In this document: positions 33,283 to 43,143 of the stretch, in pieces
Layout of the letters: each line of letters starts with the position of its first letter
Position numbering within the stretch: position 1 is the stretch's first letter
Origin: Micromonospora sp. WMMD882
GTDB lineage: Bacteria; Actinomycetota; Actinomycetes; Mycobacteriales; Micromonosporaceae
Direction: 5' to 3'
NCBI RefSeq assembly: GCF_027497255.1
Contig: NZ_CP114903.1
Location: 2,728,001 to 2,792,000 of the forward strand
Length of the DNA: 64,000 bases
The notes under the pieces: generated by a model
Seen by the model: only the letters and a program-made list of their open reading frames with translations
What the model was told of the DNA's origin: nothing
The model's database searches: none
Program-made: the position numbers and the translations under genes

Positions 33283-34605
33283 TCAGTCGACCCCGGCGAC
33301 CGCCCAGCGGTCGGAGCGCAGCCGCCGCGCCAGCCCCGCGAGGCGGAGCGCGACGAACAGGACGAGCGCCGTCCAGATGCCGGCGAGACCCAGGTCGAAG
33401 GCGTGGCTGAGCCAGACCGCCGGCAGGAAGCCGGTCGACGCGGCCAGCACGGTGAGGTTCCGCAGGTAACGAACGTCGCCCGCGCCGATCAGCACGCCGT
33501 CGAGGGCGAACACCACGCCGCCGATCGGCTGGATCACGACGAACCACGGCCAGACCGCGGCGGCCTGGGCGCGTACCAGCGGATCGGAGCTGAACAGCGT
33601 GGGGAGCAGGCCGCCGGCGGCGGTCGCCAGCACCGCGAACGCCACCCCGCAAACCCCGCCGACCAGGGCGACGCGGCGGGCGAGCGCCCGCGCCCCGGCG
33701 GCGTCGCCGGCCCCGAGGGCCGCTCCGACCAGGGCCTGGGCGGCGATGGCGAGGGCGTCGAGCAGCAGCACGGTGAAGAACCAGAGCTGGACGACGATCT
33801 GGTGCGCGCCCAGCGCGTCGGCGCCGGACCGGGCCGCGACGGCGGTCGCGGACAGGAAGCTGGCCTGGAAGGCCGCCCCCCGGATGAGCAGGTCCCGACC
33901 GAGCACCAGGTGCCGGCGGATGACCTGCGGGCGGGGTCGCAGGGGAACCCGCTCGGTGACCAGGGCGGCGATGAAGAGCCCGCCGCAGAGGGTCTGCGCG
34001 ATGACGTTCGCCACCGCCGAACCGACCAGGCCCAGCCCCGCCGGGTAGACCAGCAGGGGGCAGAGCAGGGCGGACAGCAGGTTGGGCCCGAGCACGAACC
34101 ACAGTGGGCGTCGGGTGTCCTGGACGCCACGCAGCCAGCCGTTGCCGGCGGCGGCCAGCAGCAGGCCGGGCGCGCCGAGGGCGGCGATCCGCAGCCACTG
34201 GGTCGCCGCGTCGGCCACCTCGCCGCCGGAGCCGACGAGGGCCCGCGCCAACGGCCCGGCCGCGAGCTGCATGCCGAGCGCGACGGTGAGGCCGGCGGCG
34301 CCGGCCAGCCAGGACGCCTGGACGCCCTCGGCCACCGCCGCCGCCCGGTCGCCCGAGCCGAACCGGCGGGCCGACCGACCGGTGGTGCCGTAGGCCAGCA
34401 CGGTGCCGAGCCAGGCGATCAGGGTCAGCACCGTCCCGCCGACCGCGACGGCGGCCAACGGAAGCCGGCCCAGGTGACCGACCACCGCCGTGTCGACGAG
34501 CACGTACAGCGGCTCGGCGGCGAGCACGACCAGCGCCGGCAGGGCCAGCCCGACGATCCGGCGGGCCGGCACGGCCGGCGGACCGGCCACGGCGGAAGCT
34601 CCCAT
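33283..34605 (-). CDS. MATE-family efflux transporter (DinF-like)
   Basis: A 440-residue protein with about 12 membrane helices in two pseudo-symmetric halves. MATE landmarks are ALPALVVLAAEPLYVLVDTAVVGHLG near residue 20 and GAHQIVVQLWFFTVLLLDALAIAAQALVG in the second half. Members extrude organic cations or drugs using Na+ or H+. In M. tuberculosis a dinF homologue (Rv2836c, from memory) sits beside nrnA and rbfA, as here. The ATG at 34605 follows AGGA with good spacing; a GTG at 34638 is the alternative. Confidence 0.88.
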   Translation of the reverse strand: MGASAVAGPPAVPARRIVGLALPALVVLAAEPLYVLVDTAVVGHLGRLPLAAVAVGGTVLTLIAWLGTVLAYGTTGRSARRFGSGDRAAAVAEGVQASWLAGAAGLTVALGMQLAAGPLARALVGSGGEVADAATQWLRIAALGAPGLLLAAAGNGWLRGVQDTRRPLWFVLGPNLLSALLCPLLVYPAGLGLVGSAVANVIAQTLCGGLFIAALVTERVPLRPRPQVIRRHLVLGRDLLIRGAAFQASFLSATAVAARSGADALGAHQIVVQLWFFTVLLLDALAIAAQALVGAALGAGDAAGARALARRVALVGGVCGVAFAVLATAAGGLLPTLFSSDPLVRAQAAAVWPWFVVIQPIGGVVFALDGVLIGAGDVRYLRNLTVLAASTGFLPAVWLSHAFDLGLAGIWTALVLFVALRLAGLARRLRSDRWAVAGVD

Positions 34606-34685
34606 GGCACCGATCCTGGCACCCGGCGGGTAACGCACGCAATCCGTCGCCGCCCCTTACCTCAGGCGGCGCCGGCCCGCTCAGC

Positions 34686-34775
34686 TCACTGGCGGGTGTC
34701 CATCGAGGTCTGCAGGGCGCGACGGGCCTGCTCGCGGGCCTCGTCGGTGGTCTCGGGCTTGGGCTGACCCGGCAT
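34686..34775 (-). CDS. 29-residue hydrophilic small protein
   Basis: A short reading frame, MPGQPKPETTDEAREQARRALQTSMDTRQ in sense, split here as MPGQPKPETTDEA then REQARRALQTSMDTRQ. GGAAGGGG lies at optimal distance before the ATG at 34775. A charged amphipathic helix is likely. No family was recognised; the strong ribosome site is the main evidence for expression. Confidence 0.5.
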   Translation of the reverse strand: MPGQPKPETTDEAREQARRALQTSMDTRQ

Positions 34776-35067
34776 GGTGGATCCCCTTCCAGGGCGGTCG
34801 GTGCCGGCACGCGGCACCGCGCGGGCGTCGGAACTGCCTACCCGCCAGCCCCGGGGATGACCGGTGCGGCTGGCCCGGGCGGCGTGGGCCCGGGTCGGTT
34901 CGACCCTGTGGAAGGAAGCGACGCCCGGTGGGACGCCACCGCCGCTGAGCAGCGCCGCCATGCGACGTCGGCCCTCACCCAAGTTATCGTTAAGTTCCAC
35001 ATGCTGCCCAGTGTTCCCGACAAGTGGACACCTGGGGGCCCAGCGGCGACCGGGTCAGCGGCCCGGG
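34776..35067. other. Gene-free stretch with a local AT-rich island
   Basis: 292 bp without a supported gene. At 34980-35000 the sequence becomes unusually AT-rich (cccaagttatcgttaagttc), unlike its surroundings, which may mark a promoter or operator for the small protein downstream on the minus strand. No clear hexamer pair could be assigned. Confidence 0.35.
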
Positions 35068-35280
35068 TCAGCGGGCGAAGAAGTGCCAGCCGAGCCACCA
35101 CCAGAAACCGAAGAGACCGATCCGGCCCACCGGCACCGAGCCGACCTCGTACTGCATGACGTAGGCGCAGACGTCGCCCAGGGTCGGCACCCGCGAGCCC
35201 TCCCGTCGGGCCGCCCACTCGACGACCGCGAGAAGCGCCAACGACATCAGGAAGCCACCGATGGCCAGGCTGCGCATCAT
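35068..35280 (-). CDS. Small membrane protein (DUF6186-like)
   Basis: A 70-residue protein with two hydrophobic segments, SLAIGGFLMSLALLAVVEW and VGRIGLFGFWWWLGWHFFAR, around a polar loop. It resembles small actinobacterial membrane proteins annotated DUF6186; this is a memory-based match. The ATG overlaps the stop of the upstream 135-residue membrane gene (35277-35280), so the two are translationally coupled and probably act together. Confidence 0.65.
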   Translation of the reverse strand: MMRSLAIGGFLMSLALLAVVEWAARREGSRVPTLGDVCAYVMQYEVGSVPVGRIGLFGFWWWLGWHFFAR

Positions 35281-35684
35281 CGGCGTACCAGCCCCCAGAA
35301 CGCCGCCAGCCAGGCGAACCAGGCGGCGGACCGGATCAGGGAGTCCTCCAGCAGTGGATCGGCCAGCCGGGAGAAGGTGGGGAACTCGTCACCGGCCGCC
35401 ATCACGAAGGTGGCCCCCTCGAAGACCCCGAAGATCACCATCGGCACCACCCACCAGACCGTGCCGGGCGGCAACCGCTCCGGAGCGGGACGGCGGGACA
35501 CCCGCTGGCTCAGACCCAGCCACACCAGCACCCCGCCGGCGCCGATGGTGTAGAGGTTCGCCGAAGTCGAAAAGGAGGGAAGCTGGCCGCCCACCAGGGA
35601 CAGGCACGCCAGCACGGGCACGACGACGACCGGACGGTCCCAGACCCTGGGCGCCTCGGCAGCGATCTCGTGGGGCTGCTCCAT
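35277..35684 (-). CDS. Membrane protein of unknown function
   Basis: A 135-residue protein with four predicted helices (about 20-36, 44-58, 77-95, 115-133) and a hydrophilic N-terminus (MEQPHEIAAEAPRVWDRP). No family was recognised. The ATG at 35684 has AGGAG about ten bases upstream; the longer reading to 35729 lacks a ribosome site. It is 54 bp downstream of nrnA and coupled to the following 70-residue protein. Confidence 0.65.
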   Translation of the reverse strand: MEQPHEIAAEAPRVWDRPVVVVPVLACLSLVGGQLPSFSTSANLYTIGAGGVLVWLGLSQRVSRRPAPERLPPGTVWWVVPMVIFGVFEGATFVMAAGDEFPTFSRLADPLLEDSLIRSAAWFAWLAAFWGLVRR

Positions 35685-35738
35685 TCCGCGATTGTCTCCT
35701 TCCGTCACGGAGCGCGGGAAGGCCGACACTCCCCGGAG

Positions 35739-36848
35739 TCAGCCCTGATCCTCCCGGTGGACGACAGCGGCGTCCAGGGCGTCGCGGATGCGGGCCACCA
35801 CCTCGGGGGCCGTGCCCCACCCGGTGAAACCCGCCGCGAACCGGTGCCCGCCGCCGTCCAGGGTCACCGCCACCTGACTGACGTCCACCGCGCCCTTGCT
35901 GCGCAACGAGACCGCCCAGCCGTCCTCGGCGATCTGCTTGAGCACACAGCTCACGTCCGCCTCGGCGGCGCACCGCACCGAGTCGATCAAGGGTTCCAGC
36001 ACGTACGGGCGCTGCTCGTGCCGGGCCAGGTCGTCCAGGGTCGCGTACGTCCAGACGAAACCGTGCCCACCGGCCGCCGCCGGCTCCAGCCGGGCCCGGC
36101 CCAGCACGTCGCCGTAGAGACGGACCGCCCCGAGCGGACGGGTGTCGAAGATCCGGCGGGAGATCTCCCCCGGACGGATGCCGGTGTCGAGCAGCCGGGC
36201 CGCCAGCCGGTGCACCTCCGGCGTGGTGGCGTCGAACCGGAACGAGCCGGTGTCGGTCGCCAACGCGACGTAGAGGCACTCGGCGATGCCGGCGTCCAGC
36301 GGCACGTCGAGCCGCCGCAGCAGCTCCTCGGCGACCACCGAGGTCGCCGCGGCGCCCGCCTGCACCAACCGGACGTCCCCGAAGCCGGTGTTCGAGGCGT
36401 GATGGTCCAGCACCACCGCCGTGCCGCCGGTCGCCAACCGGTCGACCAGCTCACCCAGCCGCGACTCGCTCGCCGCGTCGAAACAGAGGACCAGCTCCGG
36501 ATCCTGGTACGCCTCGGTCGCCGGGACCAGCAGCTCCAGACCGGGCAGCTCACGGAACGGCTCGGGAACCTCCGGCGGGCCGGGGAAGGTCGCCTGCACC
36601 CGACGCAACCCCAGCCGACGCAACCCCAGACCGAAACCGAGCATGCTGCCGAGCGCGTCCCCGTCCGGGTTGACGTGGCAGATCAACAGGACCCGGGCGT
36701 CCGGGTCGAGGCCCCGCACCGCGTCCACCGCCGCGGCCCAGTCGGACTCGGCGGGAAAGCCCTCCGCCCGGACGGGAAGCGGCGGCACGTCGTGCTGCGC
36801 CGCGTCGACCAGCAGGCCACCGCCCGGGCCGGCGGACGTCTCGGTCAC
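35739..36848 (-). CDS. nrnA: DHH/DHHA1 phosphoesterase, NrnA-like oligoribonuclease/pAp phosphatase
   Basis: A 369-residue bifunctional enzyme that hydrolyses nanoRNAs and 3'-phosphoadenosine 5'-phosphate. The metal-binding HVNPDGDALGSMLG (motif I) and DHHASNTGFGD (motif III) are clear, and the C-terminal DHHA1 glycine motif is GGGHRFAAGF. A 35-residue acidic N-terminal tail precedes the domain. The ATG overlaps the rbfA stop by four bases. Its position next to rbfA and infB is conserved in actinobacteria. Confidence 0.93.
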   Translation of the reverse strand: MTETSAGPGGGLLVDAAQHDVPPLPVRAEGFPAESDWAAAVDAVRGLDPDARVLLICHVNPDGDALGSMLGFGLGLRRLGLRRVQATFPGPPEVPEPFRELPGLELLVPATEAYQDPELVLCFDAASESRLGELVDRLATGGTAVVLDHHASNTGFGDVRLVQAGAAATSVVAEELLRRLDVPLDAGIAECLYVALATDTGSFRFDATTPEVHRLAARLLDTGIRPGEISRRIFDTRPLGAVRLYGDVLGRARLEPAAAGGHGFVWTYATLDDLARHEQRPYVLEPLIDSVRCAAEADVSCVLKQIAEDGWAVSLRSKGAVDVSQVAVTLDGGGHRFAAGFTGWGTAPEVVARIRDALDAAVVHREDQG

Positions 36849-37333
36849 CGCCGGTCCCCACCGGCTGACGGGACGTCCTCGGCCGCCTCGTCGTCGGCGT
36901 CGTCCGCGTCGGCGTCCTCGTCCACCCGGTACGGCTGGGCGTCACCGGCGTACTCGGCCCGGGCCGCGAGCCGCTGCACCTCGGCGTCGGCGTTACGGGC
37001 CTGGGTCAGCAGGTCGTCGATGTGCTTGACCTGCTCCTGCACGTCGTCGTGGACGAAGGTCAGGGTGGGCGAGTGCCGCAGACCGAGCGCCTTGCCGACG
37101 GTGCTGCGCAGCATGCCCTTGGCGCTCTCCAGCGCGGCGGCGGTGCCCGCCTGCGCGGCGGCGTCCCCGAGCACCGTGTAGAAGACCGTGGCGTCCCGCA
37201 GGTCCGCGGTGATCCGCGCGTCGGTAATAGTGATCATGCCGAGGCGCGGGTCCTTGATCTGGGTCCGCACCACCGACGCGACCAGCTCACGCACCCGCTC
37301 GGCGTGCCGGCGTACCTTGGCCGGATCCGTCAT
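36845..37333 (-). CDS. rbfA: Ribosome-binding factor A
   Basis: A 162-residue KH-fold 30S maturation factor acting on the 5' helix of 16S rRNA. Family blocks are RHAERVRELVASVVRTQIKDPRLGMITITDARIT and ALGLRHSPTLTFVHDDVQEQVKHIDDLL. The C-terminal 45 residues are an acidic Asp/Glu-rich tail. The ATG at 37333 has GGAGG upstream. It follows the ylxP (DUF503) gene on the same strand and overlaps nrnA. Confidence 0.95.
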   Translation of the reverse strand: MTDPAKVRRHAERVRELVASVVRTQIKDPRLGMITITDARITADLRDATVFYTVLGDAAAQAGTAAALESAKGMLRSTVGKALGLRHSPTLTFVHDDVQEQVKHIDDLLTQARNADAEVQRLAARAEYAGDAQPYRVDEDADADDADDEAAEDVPSAGGDRR

Positions 37334-37468
37334 CTCCGCCACCTCCACGGCATCGGCGTTCCGGCCCGGCTCGGACGGCGCGGACGCCCCCCGGACCGGA
37401 CCGGCCAACAGTTCGAACACTACCCGCGCGGACGTCGTCGTCGCGCGGCTGCGATGGCACCGGCGGCC

Positions 37469-37762
37469 TCAGTCGTCCACGCCGTGCAGACGCCGGTGGA
37501 CCGACAGCAGCTCCACCTCCGGGCGACCGACCACGAGACGCTCGCACGAGTCGAGCACCTCGCGGACGTGGGCCGCCTCCGCCGCCACCACGGCCACCGC
37601 TATCTCGGCCCGACCGTGCAGGTCGAGCGCTCCCACTTCGGCAGCCGACACGTCGAAGCGACGCAACGCCGCGACGATCGGCCGTACGTATGATCTCTTG
37701 GCCTTGAGCGACCGGGAGTCGCCCGGCAGCAGCAGGTCGAAGACCGCGGTTCCGGTGAACAT
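37469..37762 (-). CDS. ylxP: YlxP-like DUF503 protein
   Basis: A 97-residue protein of the DUF503/YlxP family, found in infB-rbfA operons. The characteristic N-terminus is FTGTAVFDLLLPGDSRSLKAKRSYVRPIVAALR, followed by AAEVGALDLHGRAEIAVAVV. Its biochemical role is unsettled. The ATG at 37762 gives the usual family length; the longer reading adds a nonconserved 13-residue leader. A hairpin separates it from infB. Confidence 0.9.
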   Translation of the reverse strand: MFTGTAVFDLLLPGDSRSLKAKRSYVRPIVAALRRFDVSAAEVGALDLHGRAEIAVAVVAAEAAHVREVLDSCERLVVGRPEVELLSVHRRLHGVDD

Positions 37763-37797
37763 CGCCTCGGACGATACCCGTTCACCGGCCCCCATGA

Positions 37798-37835
37798 TCA
37801 AGGGGTTTACGCCGTCACCGACGTAAACCCCTTGA
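37798..37835 (-). terminator. Perfect 14-bp inverted repeat after infB
   Basis: tcaaggggtttacg (37798-37811) and its exact complement (37822-37835) flank a 10-nt loop, 19 bp after the infB stop. The stem is markedly more AT-rich than the neighbourhood. There is no U-tract, so it may act as a GC-organism terminator or as a protective/processing hairpin before ylxP. Confidence 0.65.
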
Positions 37836-37854
37836 CCAGGGTGTCACCTGGGGA

Positions 37855-40845
37855 TCAGCTACGGACCTTCTCCCGCATTTCGAAGGTCTCGATGATGTCG
37901 CCGACCTGGACGTTGTTGTAACCGCCCAGAGTCAGACCACACTCGAAGCCCTCGCGGACCTCCGTGGCGTCGTCCTTGAACCGCTTGAGCGAACTGATCG
38001 TGAGATTGTCCGCCACGACCGCGCCGTCGCGCAGCAGCCGCGCCTTGGCGTTCCGCCGCATGATGCCCGACCGGACGATACAACCGGAGATGTTGCCGAC
38101 CTTGGACGAACGGAACACGTCGCGGATCTCCGCGGTGCCCAGCTCGACCTCCTCGTACTCCGGCTTGAGCAGGCCCTTGAGCGCCGCCTCGATCTCCTCG
38201 ATGGCCTGGTAGATGACCGTGTAGTACCGGATCTCCACGCCCTCGCGGTCGGCGATCTCGCGGACCTTGTTGGCGGCCCGCACGTTGAAGCCGATGATCG
38301 TGACCGCCTCGGACGAGGCGCTCGCGAGCATGACGTCGCTCTCGGTGATCGCGCCGACGCCCCGGTGGATGATCCTGAGCTGGACCTCCTCGGGGATGTC
38401 GAGGTTGAACAGCGCGTCCTCGAGGGCCTCCACGGAACCGGAGACGTCGCCCTTGAGCACCAGGTTGAGCGAGGTCTTCTCGCCCTCCTTGAGCTGCTCC
38501 ATGAGCGTTTCGAGGGTGGCCCGGCCACGGGAGTTGGCGAAGCTCGCCGCCCGCCGCCGTGCCTGCCGCTGCTCGGCGATCTGCCGCACCGTACGGTCGT
38601 CCTCGGCGGCCAGGAAGGTGTCACCCGCGCCCGGCACCGCGGTCAGACCGAGCACCAGGACCGGACGCGCCGGACCGGCCTCGGCGACCTGGTTGCCGTT
38701 CTCGTCGAGCATCGCCCGGACCCGGCCGTGCGCCCCACCGGCGACGATCGAGTCGCCCGCCCGGAGGGTGCCCTTCTGCACCAGCACCGTCGCGACCGCG
38801 CCCCGGCCCTTGTCCAGGTGCGCCTCGATCGCCACACCCTGCGCCGGCCCGTCGATCGGAGCGGTCAGCTCCAGCGACGCGTCGGCGGTCAGCAGGACGG
38901 CTTCGAGCAGCTCGTCGATGCCGATGCCGGGCTTGGCCGCCACGTTGACGAACATGGTGTCGCCGCCGTACTCCTCGGCGACCAGGCCGTACTCGGTGAG
39001 CTGCTGACGGACCTTGTCCGGGTTGGCCTCCGGCTTGTCGACCTTGTTGACCGCGACCACGATCGGGACGTCCGCCGCCTTGGCGTGGTTGAGCGCCTCG
39101 ATCGTCTGCGGCATCACGCCGTCGTCGGCCGCGACCACCAGCACCACGATGTCGGTGACCTGGGCGCCACGGGCACGCATGGCGGTGAACGCCTCGTGAC
39201 CCGGGGTGTCGATGAAGGTGACCGCCCGGTCCTCGCCGTCGTGCGGGACGTGGACCTGGTACGCGCCGATGTGCTGGGTGATGCCACCCGCCTCACCGGC
39301 CACCACGTTCGCCTTGCGGATCGCGTCGAGCAGCTTGGTCTTACCGTGGTCGACGTGACCCATGACGGTCACCACCGGCGCCCGGCTGACCAGGCGGTCC
39401 TCGGCGACCTCGGCGTCGAGGTCGATGTTGAACTGCGCGAGCAGCTCGCGGTCCTCGTCCTCCGGGCTGACGATCTGGACGGTGAAGCCCAGGTGCTCAC
39501 CCAGCAGCAGCAGGGTGTCGTCGGAGCAGGACTGGGTCGCGGTGACCATCTCGCCCAGGTTGAACATCTCCTGGACCAGCGAACCCGGGTTGGCGTTGAT
39601 CCGGTCGGCGAAGTCCGACAGCGAGGCGCCCCGGGACAACCGGACGACCTGACCCTGGCCCCGGGGGGCGCCCGAGCTCATGGTCGGCGCCGACAGGTTG
39701 TCGAACTCCTGTCTGCGCTGCTTCTTGGACTTGCGGCCACGGGTCGGCCGACCACCGGGACGCCCGAAGGCGCCCGCGGCGCCACCGCCGCGACCACGAC
39801 CGCCACCACCCGGACGACCGCCGCCACCGGCCGGACCACCCGGCCGGAAGCCACCACCGGCGCCGGCGCCACCGCCGCCGGGACCGCCACGGAAACCGCC
39901 GCCACCGCCGCCGCCACCGGGACCGCCACGGAAGCCACCGCCACCGCCGCCGCCACCGGGACCGCCACGGAAGCCACCGCCACCGCCGCCGCCGGGGCGA
40001 CCCGCGCCGCCACCGCCGCCGGGACGACCCGCGCCGGGCCCGCCCGGACGACCGGGACGCTGGCTCGGCATCGAGGCCGGGCTGGGCCGCGGCGGCATCG
40101 AGGCCGGGCTGGGCCGCGGCGGCATCGAGGCCGGACTCGGCCGGGGACCGCCGCCGCTGCTGGCCGGCGGGCGCTGCTGGCCGCCGGAGATACCGAACGG
40201 GTTGTTGCCCGCGCCACGGGCCGGCGGACGCCCACCGGGGCCGGGACGGCCCGCGTTCGGCGTGCCGGTCCGACCGGCGGCCGGGGAACCCGGCCGGGGC
40301 GGCATCGCGCCCGGACCCGGCCGCGGGCCGGGACGAGCGCCGCCGTCCGTCGGGGGCTCCCGGCGGACGTTCTCGCGCTGCTGCTGGCGGGCGGCCTGCG
40401 CGGCCTTGACCGCGGCCTCCTGGTCAGCCTTCAACTGGGCCGCCCGCGCCTCGGCGGCGGCCACCTCGATGTCGTGTGCGCTCGCCGGCTTGGCGACCGG
40501 GGTCGCCGGGGGCGGCGGGCCGGGAATCGGTCCCTTCGGCTTCGGGCCGGGGACCGGATGCCGCCGGGGCGGCATCGGCTTGGCCGAGACCCGGGGCTCA
40601 CCGGGGGTCGGCGGCGGGGTCGGGGTGGGCCGCGGGGCCGGGTTCGGCGTGGCCGCCGGAGCGGACGGCGCCGAGGAACCGGAGGACGCGACGAACGCGC
40701 CGCGCAGCCGCCGGGCGACGGGCGCCTCGACGGTGCTGGACGCGGACTTCACGAACTCGCCCATTTCCTTCAACTTGGCGAGAACGGTCTTACTCTCGAC
40801 CCCGAGCTCTTTCGCAAGCTCGTGTACGCGGGCCTTGCCTGCCAC
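37855..40845 (-). CDS. infB: Translation initiation factor IF-2
   Basis: A 996-residue GTPase that loads initiator tRNA on the 30S subunit. The N-terminus [23 protein letters not shown] is the IF2_N module. Residues about 60-390 are a very long Pro/Gly/Arg low-complexity region with [13 protein letters not shown] repeats. The GTPase domain has [15 protein letters not shown] (G1), DTPGHEAF (G3) and [10 protein letters not shown] (G4), then beta-barrel domains II-IV. GTG at 40845 with GAGGAG just upstream is preferred over 40857. It belongs to the rimP-nusA-ylxR-infB operon. Confidence 0.97.
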   Translation of the reverse strand: MAGKARVHELAKELGVESKTVLAKLKEMGEFVKSASSTVEAPVARRLRGAFVASSGSSAPSAPAATPNPAPRPTPTPPPTPGEPRVSAKPMPPRRHPVPGPKPKGPIPGPPPPATPVAKPASAHDIEVAAAEARAAQLKADQEAAVKAAQAARQQQRENVRREPPTDGGARPGPRPGPGAMPPRPGSPAAGRTGTPNAGRPGPGGRPPARGAGNNPFGISGGQQRPPASSGGGPRPSPASMPPRPSPASMPPRPSPASMPSQRPGRPGGPGAGRPGGGGGAGRPGGGGGGGFRGGPGGGGGGGGFRGGPGGGGGGGGFRGGPGGGGAGAGGGFRPGGPAGGGGRPGGGGRGRGGGAAGAFGRPGGRPTRGRKSKKQRRQEFDNLSAPTMSSGAPRGQGQVVRLSRGASLSDFADRINANPGSLVQEMFNLGEMVTATQSCSDDTLLLLGEHLGFTVQIVSPEDEDRELLAQFNIDLDAEVAEDRLVSRAPVVTVMGHVDHGKTKLLDAIRKANVVAGEAGGITQHIGAYQVHVPHDGEDRAVTFIDTPGHEAFTAMRARGAQVTDIVVLVVAADDGVMPQTIEALNHAKAADVPIVVAVNKVDKPEANPDKVRQQLTEYGLVAEEYGGDTMFVNVAAKPGIGIDELLEAVLLTADASLELTAPIDGPAQGVAIEAHLDKGRGAVATVLVQKGTLRAGDSIVAGGAHGRVRAMLDENGNQVAEAGPARPVLVLGLTAVPGAGDTFLAAEDDRTVRQIAEQRQARRRAASFANSRGRATLETLMEQLKEGEKTSLNLVLKGDVSGSVEALEDALFNLDIPEEVQLRIIHRGVGAITESDVMLASASSEAVTIIGFNVRAANKVREIADREGVEIRYYTVIYQAIEEIEAALKGLLKPEYEEVELGTAEIRDVFRSSKVGNISGCIVRSGIMRRNAKARLLRDGAVVADNLTISSLKRFKDDATEVREGFECGLTLGGYNNVQVGDIIETFEMREKVRS
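40067..40147. repeat. Three 27-bp tandem repeats in infB
   Basis: Units at 40067, 40094 and 40121 built on ggcatcgaggccgg; the first two are identical. They encode repeated SPASMPPRP peptides in the disordered N-terminal region of IF-2. Confidence 0.9.
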
Positions 40846-40938
40846 TGCACTCCTCACTCCGAGGTCGTGCGGGCAACACCCGCAGCGACCTCACTCGTGC
40901 ACTTGAAGCCTGGTCATTTCAGGGACTTCATCGTGTGC

Positions 40939-41271
40939 TCATGTCGGTCGTCCTACCTTGCTAGCGACTCCCGCCCGGTCGGGATGACCGGACGTAGAGC
41001 TTGGTGCGTCGACGTGCTCCGCCAGCTCACCGTGGTCGAGAACCCCGGTGACCCGCAACGCCCGCCCGAAGGCGCGACGCCGCACCGCCAGCGCGAAGCA
41101 GGCCGGATCCGGGTGCAGGTGCGCGCCCCGACCCGGCAGTCTGCGGCCCGGATCGGCTCGGAGCCTGTGACCAGCCTCGTCACCTATCGCGACGACCCGC
41201 AGAAGGTCGCTGGCCGACACGCGTTTCCGGCAACCCACACAGGTGCGCTCCGGCTGCGCGCGTCGTGCCAC
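40939..41271 (-). CDS. ylxR: YlxR-family (DUF448) RNA-binding protein
   Basis: A 110-residue member of the YlxR/DUF448 family encoded between nusA and infB. The hallmark ERTCVGCRKR-type motif (PERTCVGCRKRVSASDLLRVV) and GRGAHLHPDPACFALAVRRRAFGRALR are present. Family members are nucleoid or RNA-binding proteins with reported links to RNase P or transcription. The C-terminal ~25 residues extend beyond the domain. It is 15 bp from nusA. Confidence 0.93.
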   Translation of the reverse strand: MARRAQPERTCVGCRKRVSASDLLRVVAIGDEAGHRLRADPGRRLPGRGAHLHPDPACFALAVRRRAFGRALRVTGVLDHGELAEHVDAPSSTSGHPDRAGVASKVGRPT

Positions 41272-41286
41272 AGGGAAAGTCTACCC

Positions 41287-42330
41287 CTAGCTGCCCGAGA
41301 TCGCTCCGCCCGGCTCCGGGACGTGGTCGGTCACCCGCCGGCTGGCCGGGGCGGACTGCTCGGCGTCGGAACGGATGTCGATCCGCCAACCGGTCAGCCG
41401 GGCGGCGAGTCGGGCATTCTGCCCTTCCCGCCCGATGGCCAGCGAAAGCTGGAAATCCGGCACGGTTACCCGGGCCGTCCGGCTGGCCAGGTCGACCACC
41501 TCGACCCGGAGCGCCTTGGCCGGTGACAGGGCGTTACCGACGAACGTGGCCGGATCGTCCGACCAGTCGATGATGTCGATCTTCTCGCCGTGCAGCTCGC
41601 TCATCACCGCCCGGACCCGCTGACCCATCGGGCCGATGCAGGCGCCCTTGGCGTTCACCCCGGGCACGGTGGAACGGACCGCGATCTTGGTGCGGTGACC
41701 CGCCTCACGGGCGATGGCGCCGATCTCCACGGTGCCGTCGGCGATCTCCGGGACCTCCAGCGCGAAGAGCTTCTTCACCAGCGCCGGATGGGACCGGGAC
41801 AGGGTGATCTGCGGCCCGCGCAACCCCTTGGCGACGTGCACCACCACGCAGCGGATCCGTTCCCCGTGCTGGGGCTGCTCGCCGGGCACCTGCTCGGACT
41901 GCGGCAGCACGCCCTCCAGCTTGCCCAGGTCGACGCTGATGATGCCCTTCTCCTTGCGGGCCTCGTGCGCCTGCACCACGCCGGTCACCAGGTCACCGTC
42001 GCGGCCGACGTACTCACCGAAGTGCGCCTCGTCGGTGGCCTCCCGCAGCCGCTGCAGGATGACCTGCTTGGCGGTCATCGCGGCGATCCGACCGAAGTCG
42101 TGCGGGGTGTCGTCGAACTCCCGGACGAACGTGCCGTCGGCGTCGGTCTCCTGGGCGTACACCAGGGCCTGCCCGGTCTTGCGGTCGATCTCCACCCGGG
42201 CCTGCGGCTGAGCGCCCTCGGTGTGCCGGTACGCGGTCAACAACGCGGTCTCGATCGCCGCGAGGATCGTGTCGAACGGGATCTCCCGCTCGCGCTCCAG
42301 TGCGCGCAGCGCCGCGAGGTCGATGTTCAC
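41287..42330 (-). CDS. nusA: Transcription termination/antitermination protein NusA
   Basis: A 347-residue RNA-polymerase-associated factor. The N-terminal domain [39 protein letters not shown] is followed by an S1 domain ([25 protein letters not shown]) and two KH domains ([49 protein letters not shown]). It lacks the C-terminal acidic repeats of E. coli NusA, as usual in actinobacteria. The ATG overlaps the rimP stop by four bases. Confidence 0.97.
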   Translation of the reverse strand: MNIDLAALRALEREREIPFDTILAAIETALLTAYRHTEGAQPQARVEIDRKTGQALVYAQETDADGTFVREFDDTPHDFGRIAAMTAKQVILQRLREATDEAHFGEYVGRDGDLVTGVVQAHEARKEKGIISVDLGKLEGVLPQSEQVPGEQPQHGERIRCVVVHVAKGLRGPQITLSRSHPALVKKLFALEVPEIADGTVEIGAIAREAGHRTKIAVRSTVPGVNAKGACIGPMGQRVRAVMSELHGEKIDIIDWSDDPATFVGNALSPAKALRVEVVDLASRTARVTVPDFQLSLAIGREGQNARLAARLTGWRIDIRSDAEQSAPASRRVTDHVPEPGGAISGS

Positions 42331-42986
42331 CTCTCCTCGTCCTCCACATCATCTTCGTCGTCGATGTCGTCGCCGGCCTCGCCGGCCTCGTCGAACCCGT
42401 CCGCCTCGCCGATCTCGTCGAGACGGCTGAACTCGACCTGCACCCGGCCGGGGCCGAGCTCGGGGTAGGTCAGCTCCGCGCGCGCGCCGTCCACGTCGAG
42501 CACCACGCGCGTGTCGTCGGCGTCGACCACCCGACCGGTGAGCTGCCGGTCCGCCGGCTGACCGGCGCCCTGCCCGGGCAGGGCCGCCCGGGTGGTCACC
42601 TTCACCAGCCGACCCACGTTGCGCCGCCAGTGCCGGGGCAGGGTCAGCGGCCGGTCGACGCCGGGGGAGCTCACCTCGAGCTGGTACTCACCGGCGACCA
42701 GGTCACCACCGGACTCCTCGGCGGCGTCCAGCGCCGCGGAGACCGCGCGGGAGACATCCGCGACGGCGTCCAGGTTGACGCCCGCGTCGCCGTCGACGAT
42801 CACCCGCACCACGTGCCGGCGGCCGGCCCGGGAGACGGAGAGATCCTCCAGGTCGTACCCGGCGTCGGCGATCACGGGCTCGACCACGGCCCGGATCCTG
42901 GACCGCCGGGTGGCGAGGTCACCGCGCGGCGCGCCGGTGGGACGGGGCCTCCCCGTCGACCTGGTGGCACGGCCACGCTGCGTCAT
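42327..42986 (-). CDS. rimP: Ribosome maturation factor RimP
   Basis: A 219-residue protein needed for 30S subunit maturation. Conserved blocks are [34 protein letters not shown] and [30 protein letters not shown]. The C-terminal tail is strongly acidic ([13 protein letters not shown]). The ATG at 42986 follows GAGAGGGG; ATG 43007 is an alternative. It is the first gene of the rimP-nusA-ylxR-infB block and diverges from a lipoprotein-like gene. Confidence 0.95.
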   Translation of the reverse strand: MTQRGRATRSTGRPRPTGAPRGDLATRRSRIRAVVEPVIADAGYDLEDLSVSRAGRRHVVRVIVDGDAGVNLDAVADVSRAVSAALDAAEESGGDLVAGEYQLEVSSPGVDRPLTLPRHWRRNVGRLVKVTTRAALPGQGAGQPADRQLTGRVVDADDTRVVLDVDGARAELTYPELGPGRVQVEFSRLDEIGEADGFDEAGEAGDDIDDEDDVEDEER

Positions 42987-43143
42987 CCGGCGCACCCCTC
43001 TCAGCATCGGCGGCGCCCGGTCGGGCGGCCACGTCGGCACGCCACCGGGGCGGTTCGCCTCCGGCGGCTGCGCAGAGCGTAACGCGCCCGCCGTCGGACC
43101 GGCCGGGCGGCGCACCGACGTCGTTGCCCGCGAACGGTGGCCG

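Noticed and set aside
38365..41526. 1053-codon open frame opposite infB and ylxR
   Set aside because: Shadow of IF-2 codon bias; its Thr/Ala/Gly repeats simply mirror the infB low-complexity region.
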